Below are positions 34,000 through 42,799 of a stretch of 64,000 nucleotides of DNA, piece after piece (within the stretch, counting starts at the first letter, position 1; the number at the start of each line of letters is the position of its first letter). A program made the position numbers and the translations under genes. Source of the DNA: an uncultured Bacilli bacterium (GTDB lineage Bacteria; Bacillota_I; Bacilli_A; RF39; UBA660); assembly GCA_944329375.1 (NCBI GenBank), contig CALVIB010000003.1:1-64000 (forward strand), in the 5' to 3' direction. The notes beneath the pieces are model-generated. The model had not been told where the DNA came from. It worked only from the letters and a program-made list of their open reading frames with translations, and made no database searches.

Positions 34000-34461
34000 T
34001 TTCATTAAATATTTTGACAAACGTTTTTCCTTTTTCGATAGTTAAAGAACTATCATCTAAACAATCTTGAGAAAATTTTTCCCATTTTTCACTCAATCCA
34101 TTAATTGATGTATCATATATAATTCGATCAACTGGAAATTTTCTAGCATAATCGGTTTTCTCTTTACCACATGCCACACAACGACATGTAAAATAAAGTC
34201 TACCTTCCCAACTATCATAATCTTCGTTAAGCAAAATCCAAACTGGATGCTCACAATTTTCTTGCTCACTATACACAATATCTTGATTTAAATTGATTAT
34301 TCTTGCATTCGTTTCACGAAGTAAACTACTTACCGCTACATATTCCTGAATCCTTGGGTCTTCTAATAATTCTTCTTGTATATGCTCTAACTCTTTTTCC
34401 CTTCCTTTAAACTAGCTAACAACTCCTTATTCTTTCTGATTTCTTCATCAGTCATCAACAC
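33992..34461 (-). pseudogene. Frameshifted gene for a small zinc-site protein
   Basis: The 5' part starts after GGAGG (GTG or ATG near 34455-34461) and reads MTDEEIRKNKELLASLKEG, then stops at TAG. A -1 shift in the G/A-rich stretch GGAAGGGAAAAAG just before the stop opens a long frame: REKELEHIQEELLEDPRI, then ARIINLNQDIV, then a Cys-rich part (ENCEHPVW, TCRCVACGKEK) to the strong terminator. No ribosome site starts the second frame alone. It is either a pseudogene, a base-call error or a -1 recoding site on GAAAAAG. Function unknown. Confidence 0.6.
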
Positions 34462-34516
34462 ACACATACCTCCAACCACATTATACCACGGATAAACTAT
34501 TTTTATGTCATTTTCC

Positions 34517-34545
34517 TTGCTTTTTTTAAAATAATTATCTATAAT
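34517..34545 (+). promoter_or_regulatory. Promoter of ferredoxin gene
   Basis: TTGCTT (34517..34522), 17-nt spacer, TATAAT (34540..34545), followed by TGGAGG before the ATG. Confidence 0.75.
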
Positions 34546-34563
34546 TTTTATGGAGGTATAAAA

Positions 34564-34752
34564 ATGACAAAAGTAAAAATAGACAAAGATAAATGCATTG
34601 GTTGTGGTGCATGCACTGCCACATGTCCAGAAGTATTTGACTTTGATGATGATGGATTAGCTAAAGTCATTAAAGATGAAGTAACTGATGACGTAAAAAT
34701 GGCTGCTGAAGGTTGTCCAACAGAAGCCATTGAAATTGAAGAAAACAATTAA
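34564..34752 (+). CDS. Small [4Fe-4S] ferredoxin
   Basis: 62-aa monocluster ferredoxin. The cluster ligands are CIGCGACTATCP (CxxCxxC plus upstream pattern) and the distal GCPTEAIEIEE. The acidic body and length match Bacillota Fer-type electron carriers. The electron donor and acceptor are unknown. It is a single gene with its own good promoter. Confidence 0.93.
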   Translation: MTKVKIDKDKCIGCGACTATCPEVFDFDDDGLAKVIKDEVTDDVKMAAEGCPTEAIEIEENN

Positions 34753-34770
34753 AGTTTTCTTTTTTATTAA

Positions 34771-35487
34771 CTATTTTTTAGCTATCGCATACAATGTTTT
34801 AACTTCTTTTATATTTAAATGTCTATATTCTCCAGACTTAAGTCCATCTAATGTAAGTCCCGCAAATTTTTCTCTTTTAAGTTTAGAAACATGATATCCA
34901 ATCGCTTCAAACATTTTTTTAACCTGATGATTTCTTCCTTCATAAATCGTAAGTTCTATTAATGAACTTTTTTTCTTTTTATCTATTTTCTTAATCTTAA
35001 CCCTAGCCTTACCAGTTTTCTTACCATCTATAATAATCCCTTTTTCCAAAGACTTAACTAAACTCGGAATAACAATATCATCTATTTTAGCTACATAAAC
35101 CTTTTCGACTTCATGAGATGGATGAATTAATAAATTAGTAAGTTCTCCATCATTAGTAAGTAATAAAAGTCCACTAGTATCATAATCTAATCTACCAACA
35201 GGATATAATCTATTTTCACTTTCCACAATATCGACAACTGTTTTACGCCCTTTATCATCATGCGCACTTGACACTACTCCACGTGGTTTGTAAAGTAACA
35301 CATATTCTTTAGGCTCTAATTTTAAAGTAACACCATTAATAATAATGGTATCGCTATAACTAGCTTTACTTCCTAAAGAAGTTACAATATCTCCATTTAC
35401 CTTTACTTTACCACTTAAAATTAACTCTTCAGCTTTTCTTCTAGAGCAGTATCCACTATTCGCAATAATTTTTTGTAATCTCTCCAT
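34771..35487 (-). CDS. rluB: rRNA pseudouridine synthase, RsuA/RluB family
   Basis: 238 aa. The N-terminal S4 domain is MERLQKIIANSGYCSRRKAE; the catalytic domain has VGRLDYDTSGLLLLTNDG with the catalytic Asp, then EGRNHQVKKMFEAIGY. It modifies a uridine in 23S rRNA (RluB-like) or 16S rRNA (RsuA-like). RluB is preferred because Bacillota usually keep it next to spmA/spmB, as here. A GTG upstream lies in the ribosome site AGGTGAT, so the ATG at 35487 is used. Confidence 0.9.
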   Translation of the reverse strand: MERLQKIIANSGYCSRRKAEELILSGKVKVNGDIVTSLGSKASYSDTIIINGVTLKLEPKEYVLLYKPRGVVSSAHDDKGRKTVVDIVESENRLYPVGRLDYDTSGLLLLTNDGELTNLLIHPSHEVEKVYVAKIDDIVIPSLVKSLEKGIIIDGKKTGKARVKIKKIDKKKKSSLIELTIYEGRNHQVKKMFEAIGYHVSKLKREKFAGLTLDGLKSGEYRHLNIKEVKTLYAIAKK

Positions 35488-35521
35488 ACAAATCACCTAT
35501 AAAAATTATACATAATAAAAA

Positions 35522-36040
35522 TTAAAAAAACAAGGGAATCAAAATCAAAGCCATTATAACCATGAATAAATCAGTAAGTAATCCCGCCCACAAAGCATAT
35601 TTAATTTTCTTAATCCCAACAGTTCCAAAATATAAAGTAATCACATATAAAGTTGTATCACTAGAGCCTTGAATAACCGAAGCTAAAACACTAATAAAAC
35701 TATCAGGACCATAAACTTTATACATATCATTAAGTAAAGCCAAGCCAAAACTTCCAGAAAGTGGCCGCATAATGGCAATCGGTAAAACTTCCAGAGGAAT
35801 ATTTATAAATACCAAAATAGGTTTTAAAAAATCAAAAAAATAATCAATAACCCCACTTTTTAAAAATATATTTACCCCAAATATCATTGCTAGTAAAGAA
35901 AAAAACATCGAACTAACCATTGGAAGCCCTTCTTTAGCTCCACTTACAAAACTATCATAGACATTTACTTTCTTATAAGCCCCATATATAATAACCACCA
36001 AAACCAAAATAGGAATAAACAAACTAGAAATCATCTTCAT
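35522..36040 (-). CDS. spmB: Spore maturation protein B
   Basis: 172-aa integral membrane protein (nucleoside-recognition/Gate domain) needed for dehydration of the spore core. It has GLPMVSSMFFSLLAMIFGVN near residue 40, IMRPLSGSFGLALLND near 90, and SVLASVIQGSSDTTLYVI near 120. It overlaps spmA by 4 nt. Together with dacB and spmA it forms the B. subtilis-type operon, showing the organism makes heat-resistant spores. Confidence 0.93.
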   Translation of the reverse strand: MKMISSLFIPILVLVVIIYGAYKKVNVYDSFVSGAKEGLPMVSSMFFSLLAMIFGVNIFLKSGVIDYFFDFLKPILVFINIPLEVLPIAIMRPLSGSFGLALLNDMYKVYGPDSFISVLASVIQGSSDTTLYVITLYFGTVGIKKIKYALWAGLLTDLFMVIMALILIPLFF

Positions 36041-36618
36041 TTATAGTACCTCCTACTCCATAGCCTATCTATAATTAGTCCAAACACTAAAGAAATAAAA
36101 CTAACAATCAAACAAGGAATTACTATAAAAGAAGGGTCTTTACTATCATAAAGTATCCTAAGTGAAATAATAGTAGTTGGAATAATACATAAACCACAAG
36201 TATTAATAATTAAAAAAGTAATCATACTTCTGCTTGCTTCTTCCTTATTCTTATTTAAAGATTGTAATGATTTCATTGCTTTAAGTCCAAAAGGCGTAGC
36301 TGCATTACCAAGTCCAAACATATTTGCAATTATATTAGAAGAAATATACCCCAAAGACTCATGACCTTTAGGAATTTCTGGAAAAATTTTGTGTAAAAGA
36401 GGATAAATTAATTTAGAAACCTTATCTAATAATCCAGATTCTTTAGCAATATTCATAATTCCAAGCCACAAAGATACCAAAGGAAATATCTGCATTACAA
36501 GTTCTAAAGTCGCTTTACCAGAAGAAAGTATTTGAGTGTTTAATAAATCAGCTTTACCAGTCAATATCAAACATAAAGAACCAGTAACAATTAAACCAAT
36601 CCATAACTTATTAATCAT
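36037..36618 (-). CDS. spmA: Spore maturation protein A
   Basis: 193-aa membrane protein with about five segments and the Gate-domain motifs IFPLVSLWLGIMNIAKESGL and SSNIIANMFGLGNAATPFGL. It acts with SpmB in spore core dehydration. It overlaps the carboxypeptidase gene upstream by 4 nt and spmB downstream by 4 nt, so the three are made as a unit. Confidence 0.93.
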   Translation of the reverse strand: MINKLWIGLIVTGSLCLILTGKADLLNTQILSSGKATLELVMQIFPLVSLWLGIMNIAKESGLLDKVSKLIYPLLHKIFPEIPKGHESLGYISSNIIANMFGLGNAATPFGLKAMKSLQSLNKNKEEASRSMITFLIINTCGLCIIPTTIISLRILYDSKDPSFIVIPCLIVSFISLVFGLIIDRLWSRRYYK

Positions 36619-37682
36619 TTAAACCAGCTTAATATTCTATCCCAAAAACTTCTCTTCTCTTTACCTTTTTTAACATAAATATCCTCCTCATGCACCACTT
36701 TATCACCCAAATAAACCTTAACTAAACCAACCTTATCATTAGATTTATATTTTCTTTTTTTACTAATTTCATACTTCAATTTCAAAATATTTTTTTCACT
36801 TTCCCTAAGTAAATACTTAAAATCATTTTTCAAATAAAGTGTATCTTTTTCATAATAATCTTCTAAAGGAATTATAATCTCTCCTTTATTTAAAATCCGA
36901 TAAGATTTATACTCCTTAAAAGCTTCTTCATATAAATTTTTATGGTCATCCCAGTCATCCCCATCATTAATAGTAACCACTGTCAAATTTACATTATCCT
37001 TACTCGCACTTGTCACTAAAGTTCTCTTAGCTATTTTTGTAAACCCCGTTTTACCACCAGTAATATACTTATAAGTAGATAAAAGTTTATTCTTATTATG
37101 CCACTTATAAACATTTTTATCAGTCTTAACTGTATAATCCTTAGTTCCTGTAATTTCTCTAAACACTTTATTTTTCATCGCATAACTCATAAGAAGTGCC
37201 ATATCATAAGCTGAAGAAAAATTTCCCTTTTCTTCATCCAAACCACTAGGATTATTAAAAGTAGTATTTTTCATACCCAAATCCTTAGCTTTATCATTCA
37301 TCATTTTAACAAACTTATCAGTATCGCCAGCCACTGCAACCGAAATAGCTATCGCCGCATCATTACCACTTCTAAGCATCAACCCATAAAGTAAATCTTT
37401 TAATTTAATTCTCTCTCCAATCTGTATATAAATACCAGAGCCATATGCTTTTAAAATCTCATTACCAATAACAACCTCTTTATCAATATCACTATTTTCA
37501 ATCGCAACAATTGCTGTCATAATTTTAGAAATAGAAGCTACACTTTGAACATAATGAACATCTTTACCATAAATAACTCTTAAAGAATCCATATCCATTA
37601 AAATAGCTGACCTCGCACTAGTAGAATAACCAAAAACTTTAAAAGGTAAAAATAAAATTAATAAAAAAATTAATTTTTTCAC
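36615..37682 (-). CDS. D-alanyl-D-alanine carboxypeptidase, sporulation type
   Basis: Exported low-molecular-weight penicillin-binding protein trimming peptidoglycan side chains, in spores to control cortex cross-linking. Signal peptide at about 1-20; active-site SISK near residue 50 (SxxK), SGN in RSGNDAAIAIS, and KTG in GGKTGFTK. A C-terminal basic helix may bind the membrane. It starts at GTG (37682), 4 nt after AGGTGAT; the upstream GTG is within that site. The gene pair with spmAB suggests DacB. Confidence 0.9.
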   Translation of the reverse strand: MKKLIFLLILFLPFKVFGYSTSARSAILMDMDSLRVIYGKDVHYVQSVASISKIMTAIVAIENSDIDKEVVIGNEILKAYGSGIYIQIGERIKLKDLLYGLMLRSGNDAAIAISVAVAGDTDKFVKMMNDKAKDLGMKNTTFNNPSGLDEEKGNFSSAYDMALLMSYAMKNKVFREITGTKDYTVKTDKNVYKWHNKNKLLSTYKYITGGKTGFTKIAKRTLVTSASKDNVNLTVVTINDGDDWDDHKNLYEEAFKEYKSYRILNKGEIIIPLEDYYEKDTLYLKNDFKYLLRESEKNILKLKYEISKKRKYKSNDKVGLVKVYLGDKVVHEEDIYVKKGKEKRSFWDRILSWFK

Positions 37683-37707
37683 TTTTATCACCTAAAAAAT
37701 TATATAC

Positions 37708-37730
37708 AAAAAAATGGACAAATATGTCCA
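37708..37730 (-). terminator. Terminator after the 73-aa ORF
   Basis: Minus-strand TGGACA-TATT-TGTCCA stem followed by seven U. Confidence 0.7.
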
Positions 37731-37731
37731 C

Positions 37732-37953
37732 TTACTCACTCATCTTATTTAACAAATCGAATGTTTTTATTTCTTTTTTCTTTAAATGTGGTAAATCAAC
37801 CAGTAAAGAATTAATAGCCATCTTTATATCCGCTTTCATTTTATCTAAATCTTGTCCATTCAAATCATCCACACTATTAATATCACACACCTCTAATAAT
37901 TCCTTACCATACATATCAGTAAAATTATCAATATTTCTTACCCAAATAATCAT
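37732..37953 (-). CDS. Small acidic-helical protein, unknown
   Basis: 73 aa, soluble, Lys/Asp/Leu-rich, probably helical (DLNGQDLDKMKADIKMAINS). The start codon lacks a good ribosome site, which weakens the call, but the frame is bounded by terminators on both sides and the next downstream hairpin directly follows its stop. An overlapping plus-strand frame of similar length is less likely, given no signals. Function unknown. Confidence 0.5.
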   Translation of the reverse strand: MIIWVRNIDNFTDMYGKELLEVCDINSVDDLNGQDLDKMKADIKMAINSLLVDLPHLKKKEIKTFDLLNKMSE

Positions 37954-37995
37954 ATAAATATTTCTATAAAAGGTATGACTTTCATATTGTAGTAC

Positions 37996-38021
37996 AAAAA
38001 AGAAAACTTTTAAAAAGTTCT
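37996..38021 (-). terminator. Terminator after lipoprotein gene
   Basis: Minus-strand AGAACTTTTTAAAAGTTTTCT stem-loop split around TA, then a U run. Confidence 0.65.
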
Positions 38022-38732
38022 CTAATTATTATCTGATTTATCATCAGTATTATCAGTCATATCATCAGCAGTATCTTTTATACCATCTGAAATATCATCA
38101 ATAGCATCACCAATTACTCCATCTTTATCATCAGTTTTTCCATCATCAGTAGTTGTATCATTAATATCATTAGTATTATCTGGAGTAATAGTATTTACAT
38201 CATTAACACCATAAAGTCCACTAAGTTTTCTTAAATCATCATCAGATAAATCATCTATTTTCCACTCTTCATTTTCCTTAGTCAAATGAAAAGTAATAGT
38301 ATAAGTTTCTGTATCAGTTACTTCTTTTAATCTATCTAATCTATATCTAGCAAAAGTATTATTATCGTCAAACACATCAGCATTATTTAAACGATAATCA
38401 TTAGCTTCATTTACAGCATCAGCATAACTTCTTACAGTAACTTCAGCATCCACCGTAGCTACATCACCATCAATAGTTTCATCCTTTATCTCATACTGCA
38501 TATCACGGTAATGTGTTTTCATAAAATCATTATAATCAGACCTCTCCTCATCAGTTAAAGTCATATCATTAGTAAGAACTTCATCCAAATCACTAACTAC
38601 ATCATCATCATTAGTCTGATATTTATTCAAATATTCTTCAACTTTCTTTGTTGGAGTATTACCCATATTAGCCGTGCAACTACATCCAGTAAGTAAAACT
38701 ATTGCCAAAAACGCATATAATACTTTTTTCAT
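38022..38732 (-). CDS. Lipoprotein with acidic low-complexity tail
   Basis: 236 aa. Signal peptide MKKVLYAFLAIVLLTGCSC with lipobox LTGC. The middle (about 30-160) resembles NTF2-like/DUF4878-type external domains: an early helix KKVEEYLNKYQTND and a later TFHLTKENEEWKIDDL strand. The tail from about 180 is Asp/Thr/Asn-rich and probably disordered. The ATG at 38732 follows GAGGAGGG. The role is unknown. Confidence 0.72.
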   Translation of the reverse strand: MKKVLYAFLAIVLLTGCSCTANMGNTPTKKVEEYLNKYQTNDDDVVSDLDEVLTNDMTLTDEERSDYNDFMKTHYRDMQYEIKDETIDGDVATVDAEVTVRSYADAVNEANDYRLNNADVFDDNNTFARYRLDRLKEVTDTETYTITFHLTKENEEWKIDDLSDDDLRKLSGLYGVNDVNTITPDNTNDINDTTTDDGKTDDKDGVIGDAIDDISDGIKDTADDMTDNTDDKSDNN

Positions 38733-38763
38733 AACTTCCCTCCTCAATATATATTGTGGAAAA

Positions 38764-39513
38764 TTATGAAAATTTTATACTATTTTTTTTAAAATCATAT
38801 AAACTTAAACCCATCTCATCCAAATCCTCACTAGTATAAGTTAATTTGTCATAACATTTTTTAAAAGCTTTTATATAAATAGAACCTGGCATTTCTAAAT
38901 TAGAATTAAAATAATTAACACTTCCAGTTTTAGTTTTATAAAATAAATCTCCATAAACCTTCGCATTATCTTCATCTAATTCCATAAAACCACATCTAAG
39001 TAATTTTTTAATAACATTCTGTACATTTTCATCACTTTTTAAAGCAAAATACCCCAAATCAGGAGTTTTAACTAAAATTCCATTAACTACTTTAAAATTA
39101 TTTTCCATACATCTATTAACGCTAAAAAATTGATTATAAGATGGGTCAATTATATAACTTTTAATTTCATTATTAACTAAAAAATCTGCAACTAAAAAAC
39201 TATGACCCAAGACATCACTTGAAATAGCCTTTTGTGTTTGTACAGGATTATAATTAATATTTAGTCTATCAAAATATCTTGCAATCATCGACTGTGCAGT
39301 ATCACACATAAAATTAAAACTATAATTATTTACATCCTTATTTTTTTTAGAAGAAAGTAAAACTCTAGTTTGATAAACTATATAATTTAAATAATAATCT
39401 ACTTCATTTTGTGTTAAGCTTTCATTATTAAAACATTTATCTTCTATATCATTTATTATATCCATATCCACATTATCCATTACATTAATTTTAACATTAA
39501 AAACTTGATTCAA
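38764..39513 (-). CDS. Transglutaminase-like cysteine protein, unknown
   Basis: About 249 aa, soluble. The catalytic-type triad order is visible: Cys in FMCDTAQSMIARYF, His in VLGHSFLVADF, Asp in YIIDPSYNQFF, as in transglutaminase-fold proteins. It lacks a signal peptide, so it would act in the cytosol. The start is probably TTG at 39513, 6 nt after GAGGTG; the GTG three codons earlier overlaps that site. The substrate cannot be inferred. Confidence 0.6.
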   Translation of the reverse strand: MNQVFNVKINVMDNVDMDIINDIEDKCFNNESLTQNEVDYYLNYIVYQTRVLLSSKKNKDVNNYSFNFMCDTAQSMIARYFDRLNINYNPVQTQKAISSDVLGHSFLVADFLVNNEIKSYIIDPSYNQFFSVNRCMENNFKVVNGILVKTPDLGYFALKSDENVQNVIKKLLRCGFMELDEDNAKVYGDLFYKTKTGSVNYFNSNLEMPGSIYIKAFKKCYDKLTYTSEDLDEMGLSLYDFKKNSIKFS

Positions 39514-39610
39514 ACTATTCACCTCATTAAATTTCTTACTACTAAAATTACACCAACAATATTATACTACATCATCAAATTTAAACAAAATAAATTATGG
39601 CAATCGCAAT

Positions 39611-39739
39611 AGAAAAATGACACTCATTCGCTAGAATAAGTGTCAATGAATAAATGCCCATAAGGCAATTTATTAGGTAGATATTCAACTTGACAAAACT
39701 GAATGCTCCCTTTTTTATTTTATGCAAGTTTTTCACATA
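39611..39739 (-). ncRNA. Structured small RNA, copy 3 of 3 (divergent)
   Basis: Minus-strand RNA of about 130 nt downstream of ssrA. P1 TATGTG...TGCATA, linker AATAAAAAAGGGAG, P2 ATTCAG...TTGAAT, a small extra hairpin (TGCC/GGCA), then a terminator (TGACACT...AGTGTCA, U run at 39612-39617). Its sequence has drifted from copies 1 and 2, but the order and pairing are kept with compensating changes. The stretch from 39523 to 39811 holds no other feature that I can see. Confidence 0.6.
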
Positions 39740-39742
39740 CTA

Positions 39743-39770
39743 ATAATAGCATGATAATGAACTTTTTCAA
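39743..39770 (-). promoter_or_regulatory. Promoter of small RNA copy 3
   Basis: Minus-strand TTGAAA (39765..39770), 16-nt spacer, TATTAT (39743..39748), positioned just before P1 as in the other two copies. Confidence 0.5.
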
Positions 39771-39811
39771 GTTCTTCTATATAAACTCATAAAGTTAGAG
39801 TAATTTTCTAA

Positions 39812-40163
39812 TGGTGGAGCCGAGGAGAATTGAACTCCTGTCCAAAAACACTTCCAAATAAATATCTACAAGCTTAGTTAGTTAAAAAATTTCCTAGTAA
39901 AGATTAGTAACTAACAACTACTCTACCAGTAAGCCTATAAAATTCATCATTACCTCTAGGCAAAATAATGATATATCTCTCTAAAAGCGAACCCTTAAAA
40001 TTCTTCGAGAGCTAAAGAATTAAAAGAGTGTACCTTGCCAACCTTAGGCAAATGCTGGTACGTAATTATTTCTGTTTCCAGTTATATTTAAGTTTAGACT
40101 TAACGTGTCACTACGGCTTGCAATCTATCCATCCATGCTCCTGTCGAAACCAAAAACGGCCCC
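39812..40163 (-). ncRNA. ssrA: tmRNA (transfer-messenger RNA)
   Basis: Rescues stalled ribosomes with SmpB. The 5' end GGGGCCG pairs with CGGCTCC before an encoded CCA; the T-arm region TTCAATTCTCC and the 5' TTTGGTTTCGACAGGA block are typical. The total is 352 nt. The tag frame reads GGA AAC AGA AAT AAT TAC GTA CCA GCA TTT GCC TAA (40044..40079), giving (A)GNRNNYVPAFA, a degradation tag ending in Ala but without the usual ALAA. It sits next to smpB and rnr, the full trans-translation set. Confidence 0.96.
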
Positions 40164-40182
40164 AATTTATTAAAGCTCTTAT

Positions 40183-40210
40183 ATTATAACACATAAAAGC
40201 TTTAATGCAA
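40183..40210 (-). promoter_or_regulatory. Promoter of ssrA
   Basis: Minus-strand TTGCAT (40205..40210), 16-nt spacer, TATAAT (40183..40188) with an upstream TG. Transcription would start about 12 nt before the mature tmRNA 5' end. Confidence 0.75.
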
Positions 40211-40213
40211 AAT

Positions 40214-40648
40214 TTATTTTTTTAGTCTAGCTCTAATACTTCTTTCTATATCTCTTTTCTTAATATCTTCTCTTTTATCATAATTTTTCTTTCCCTTAGC
40301 TAAGCCTATTAAAACTTTAGCTTTACCATTTTTTAAATAAACTTTTAAAGGCACAATTGTATAACCTTCTAACTTAATTTTATCACGAAATTTTAAAATC
40401 TCTTTTTTATGAAGTAAAAGCTTTCTTTCCCTAGTCTCATCATGATTAAAAATATTTCCATTATCATAACTACTTATATGCATATTTATAAGAAAAATTT
40501 CATTATTTTTTACTCTTGCATAACTATCTTTAATATTAGCTTTACCCAATCTTAAAGACTTAATTTCGGTACCCGTTAAAACAATACCTGCCTCTACAGT
40601 CTCAAAAATTTGATAATTATACTTCGCCTTTCTGTTTAGTATTTCCAT
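40214..40648 (-). CDS. smpB: SsrA-binding protein SmpB
   Basis: Binds the tRNA-like domain of tmRNA and takes it to stalled ribosomes. It has [39 protein letters not shown] and the C-terminal basic tail [20 protein letters not shown]. The length from the ATG at 40648 is 144 aa; the GTG three codons upstream is part of AAAGGTGAT. It overlaps the rnr end by 32 nt. Confidence 0.96.
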   Translation of the reverse strand: MEILNRKAKYNYQIFETVEAGIVLTGTEIKSLRLGKANIKDSYARVKNNEIFLINMHISSYDNGNIFNHDETRERKLLLHKKEILKFRDKIKLEGYTIVPLKVYLKNGKAKVLIGLAKGKKNYDKREDIKKRDIERSIRARLKK

Positions 40649-42743
40649 TATTATCACCTTTATATAATCTAAAATTAATTAACCCCTTATCTTTTATAAC
40701 AATATCAACAACAATTTCTATTGATTGACCAAGCATATATCTTTTCTTACTTCTTTTACCAACTAAACTAAATGTAGCTTCATCATAAAAATAATAATCA
40801 TCTTCTAATGCATCTATTTTAATCATACCTTCAACCAAATTAGGAAGTTCTACATAAACACCATAATTAGTAACTGTACTAATGATACCTTTATAAACCT
40901 CTCCAATATGGCTTTCCATATATTCAGCCATTTTCATATCATCTACATCTCTTTCACACTGTGTGGCTGCCATTTCTCTTTCAGAAGAATGTTTAGCTAT
41001 CTCTGGTAAAGTACTATTATAATAATCTATAATTTGATTATCAATATTATGATTAAACAAATAAGTCCTAAGTAATCTATGTACTGTTAAATCCGGAAAT
41101 CTTCTAATTGGTGAAGTAAAATGTGTATAAAATTTACTTGCCAAACCAAAGTGACCAATATTAACATTATCATATACTGCTTTTTGCATGCTTCTAAGTA
41201 GCATAGAAGATAAAATATTATACTCTTTTTTATCCTTTAACTGACTCAAAATATTTTGAATAGTCTTAGGTGTAATATTTTTTAAATTTGCATTTACCTT
41301 ATAACCAAGTATATTTACAAAACTCAAAAAACTTCTAATCTTTTCTTCATCAGGTAAACCATGCACACGGTAGATAAAAGGTAATTCCATATAAGATATT
41401 GTACTAGCAACAGTTTCATTAGCCATAATCATAAAGTCCTCAATTAAATTCTCTCCAGTATCTTGAATTCTTTTTTGAATATCAATTGCCTTACCCTCTT
41501 TATCAGTAATAATTTTAGGCTCAGGAATATCAAAATCTAAATAACCTTTTTCTATTTTATGTTTTCTAATAATCTTAGAAAGTTCTTCCATCAATCTTAA
41601 ATCACTAACAAATTCTTCATAACCATCAGGAATAACATTCTCATTTAAAATCTTATTAACATTCTTATAAGTCATTTGTTTTCTAGATTTAATATAACTT
41701 TCAAAAATCTCGCTATCCACTAATTTGCCTTTATCATCAATTTCCATTACACAAGAAATAGTAAGTCTAACCACATTAGGGTTAAGTGAACATATCCCAT
41801 TAGAAAGCTGATGAGGAAGCATTGGTATAACCGTATTAGCTAAATAACTACTAGTACCTCTCGCATAAGCTTCATCTCCTAAAGATGTTCCTTCTTTAAC
41901 ATAATGACTAACATCCGCAATATGTACACCTAACAAATAATTACCATTATCTAATTTTTTAATACTAATCGCATCATCTATATCTTTAGTGTCATCGCCA
42001 TCAATAGTAAATATCACTTCATTAGTTAAATCTTTTCTACCTTTAAGTTCTTCTTTACTAACTTCATCTGGAATATTTTTAAGTTCTTCTATTACTCCAT
42101 CTGGAAAAATATCATTAATTTGATATTTTGCAGCAATTGATAAAATATCAACTCCAGGGTCATCCTTATGACCTAAAATACGAATAATTTTACCTTGATA
42201 ATAATTACTTTTACTAATTTTATTTTCAACCTTCACAACAACTTTGTGACCAGGAACTACCCCATCTACTTCTTCTTCAGGAATCTCTACAATAATATTT
42301 AACTTATCATCATCTAACTTTATAAAATTCTTATCATTCTTTTTATAAAACTCTCCAACTAATAAATTATTTAAATTTCTTTGATTAACTCTTAAAACAG
42401 CAGCTTCATGATGACCTTCATCAAGAACTTTAATAACAACCTCATCACCATTAATAGCCCCGTTTACATTATCATTAGAAATATAATAATCCTTTTCTTC
42501 TCCATCAATAATAACAAAACCAAAGCCACGTCTATTAGCCACAAAAGTACCAATCTTCTGAGATTTATCGTCAAATTTAGTATACTTACCCTTATTAGTA
42601 AGTCTTACCTTTAAATCCCTAATTAATTTACTTAAAATTTCTGGTAAATATGGAATCTCCTCATCAGATAGTTGAGCCAAAATTTCTTCATAAGTTAAAG
42701 CTTTATTATGACTACTAATTATATTAAAAATTTTTTCTTCCAT
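40617..42743 (-). CDS. rnr: Ribonuclease R
   Basis: Processive 3'-5' exoribonuclease that degrades structured RNA and mRNAs released by trans-translation. A winged-helix N-terminus and two cold-shock-type domains are followed by the RNB catalytic block ([16 protein letters not shown], with the four Asp), [11 protein letters not shown] and [12 protein letters not shown], and a C-terminal S1 domain ([17 protein letters not shown]). Length 708 aa, slightly short of a Lys-rich tail. It is followed directly by smpB and ssrA. Confidence 0.96.
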   Translation of the reverse strand: MEEKIFNIISSHNKALTYEEILAQLSDEEIPYLPEILSKLIRDLKVRLTNKGKYTKFDDKSQKIGTFVANRRGFGFVIIDGEEKDYYISNDNVNGAINGDEVVIKVLDEGHHEAAVLRVNQRNLNNLLVGEFYKKNDKNFIKLDDDKLNIIVEIPEEEVDGVVPGHKVVVKVENKISKSNYYQGKIIRILGHKDDPGVDILSIAAKYQINDIFPDGVIEELKNIPDEVSKEELKGRKDLTNEVIFTIDGDDTKDIDDAISIKKLDNGNYLLGVHIADVSHYVKEGTSLGDEAYARGTSSYLANTVIPMLPHQLSNGICSLNPNVVRLTISCVMEIDDKGKLVDSEIFESYIKSRKQMTYKNVNKILNENVIPDGYEEFVSDLRLMEELSKIIRKHKIEKGYLDFDIPEPKIITDKEGKAIDIQKRIQDTGENLIEDFMIMANETVASTISYMELPFIYRVHGLPDEEKIRSFLSFVNILGYKVNANLKNITPKTIQNILSQLKDKKEYNILSSMLLRSMQKAVYDNVNIGHFGLASKFYTHFTSPIRRFPDLTVHRLLRTYLFNHNIDNQIIDYYNSTLPEIAKHSSEREMAATQCERDVDDMKMAEYMESHIGEVYKGIISTVTNYGVYVELPNLVEGMIKIDALEDDYYFYDEATFSLVGKRSKKRYMLGQSIEIVVDIVIKDKGLINFRLYKGDNNGNTKQKGEV

Positions 42744-42773
42744 ACAAGCACCCCTTTATATTAATTATAAAGC

Positions 42774-42798
42774 AAAAAAGCTAAAAAATATAGCTTTT
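42774..42798 (-). terminator. Terminator after YjdF-like gene
   Basis: Minus-strand AAAGCTA...TAGCTTT with a U run, lying between this gene and rnr. Confidence 0.6.
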
Positions 42799-42799
42799 A

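Noticed and set aside
37724-37957. Plus-strand 77-aa frame opposite the 73-aa gene
   Set aside because: No promoter or ribosome site on plus; the minus frame ends at an intrinsic terminator of matching direction.
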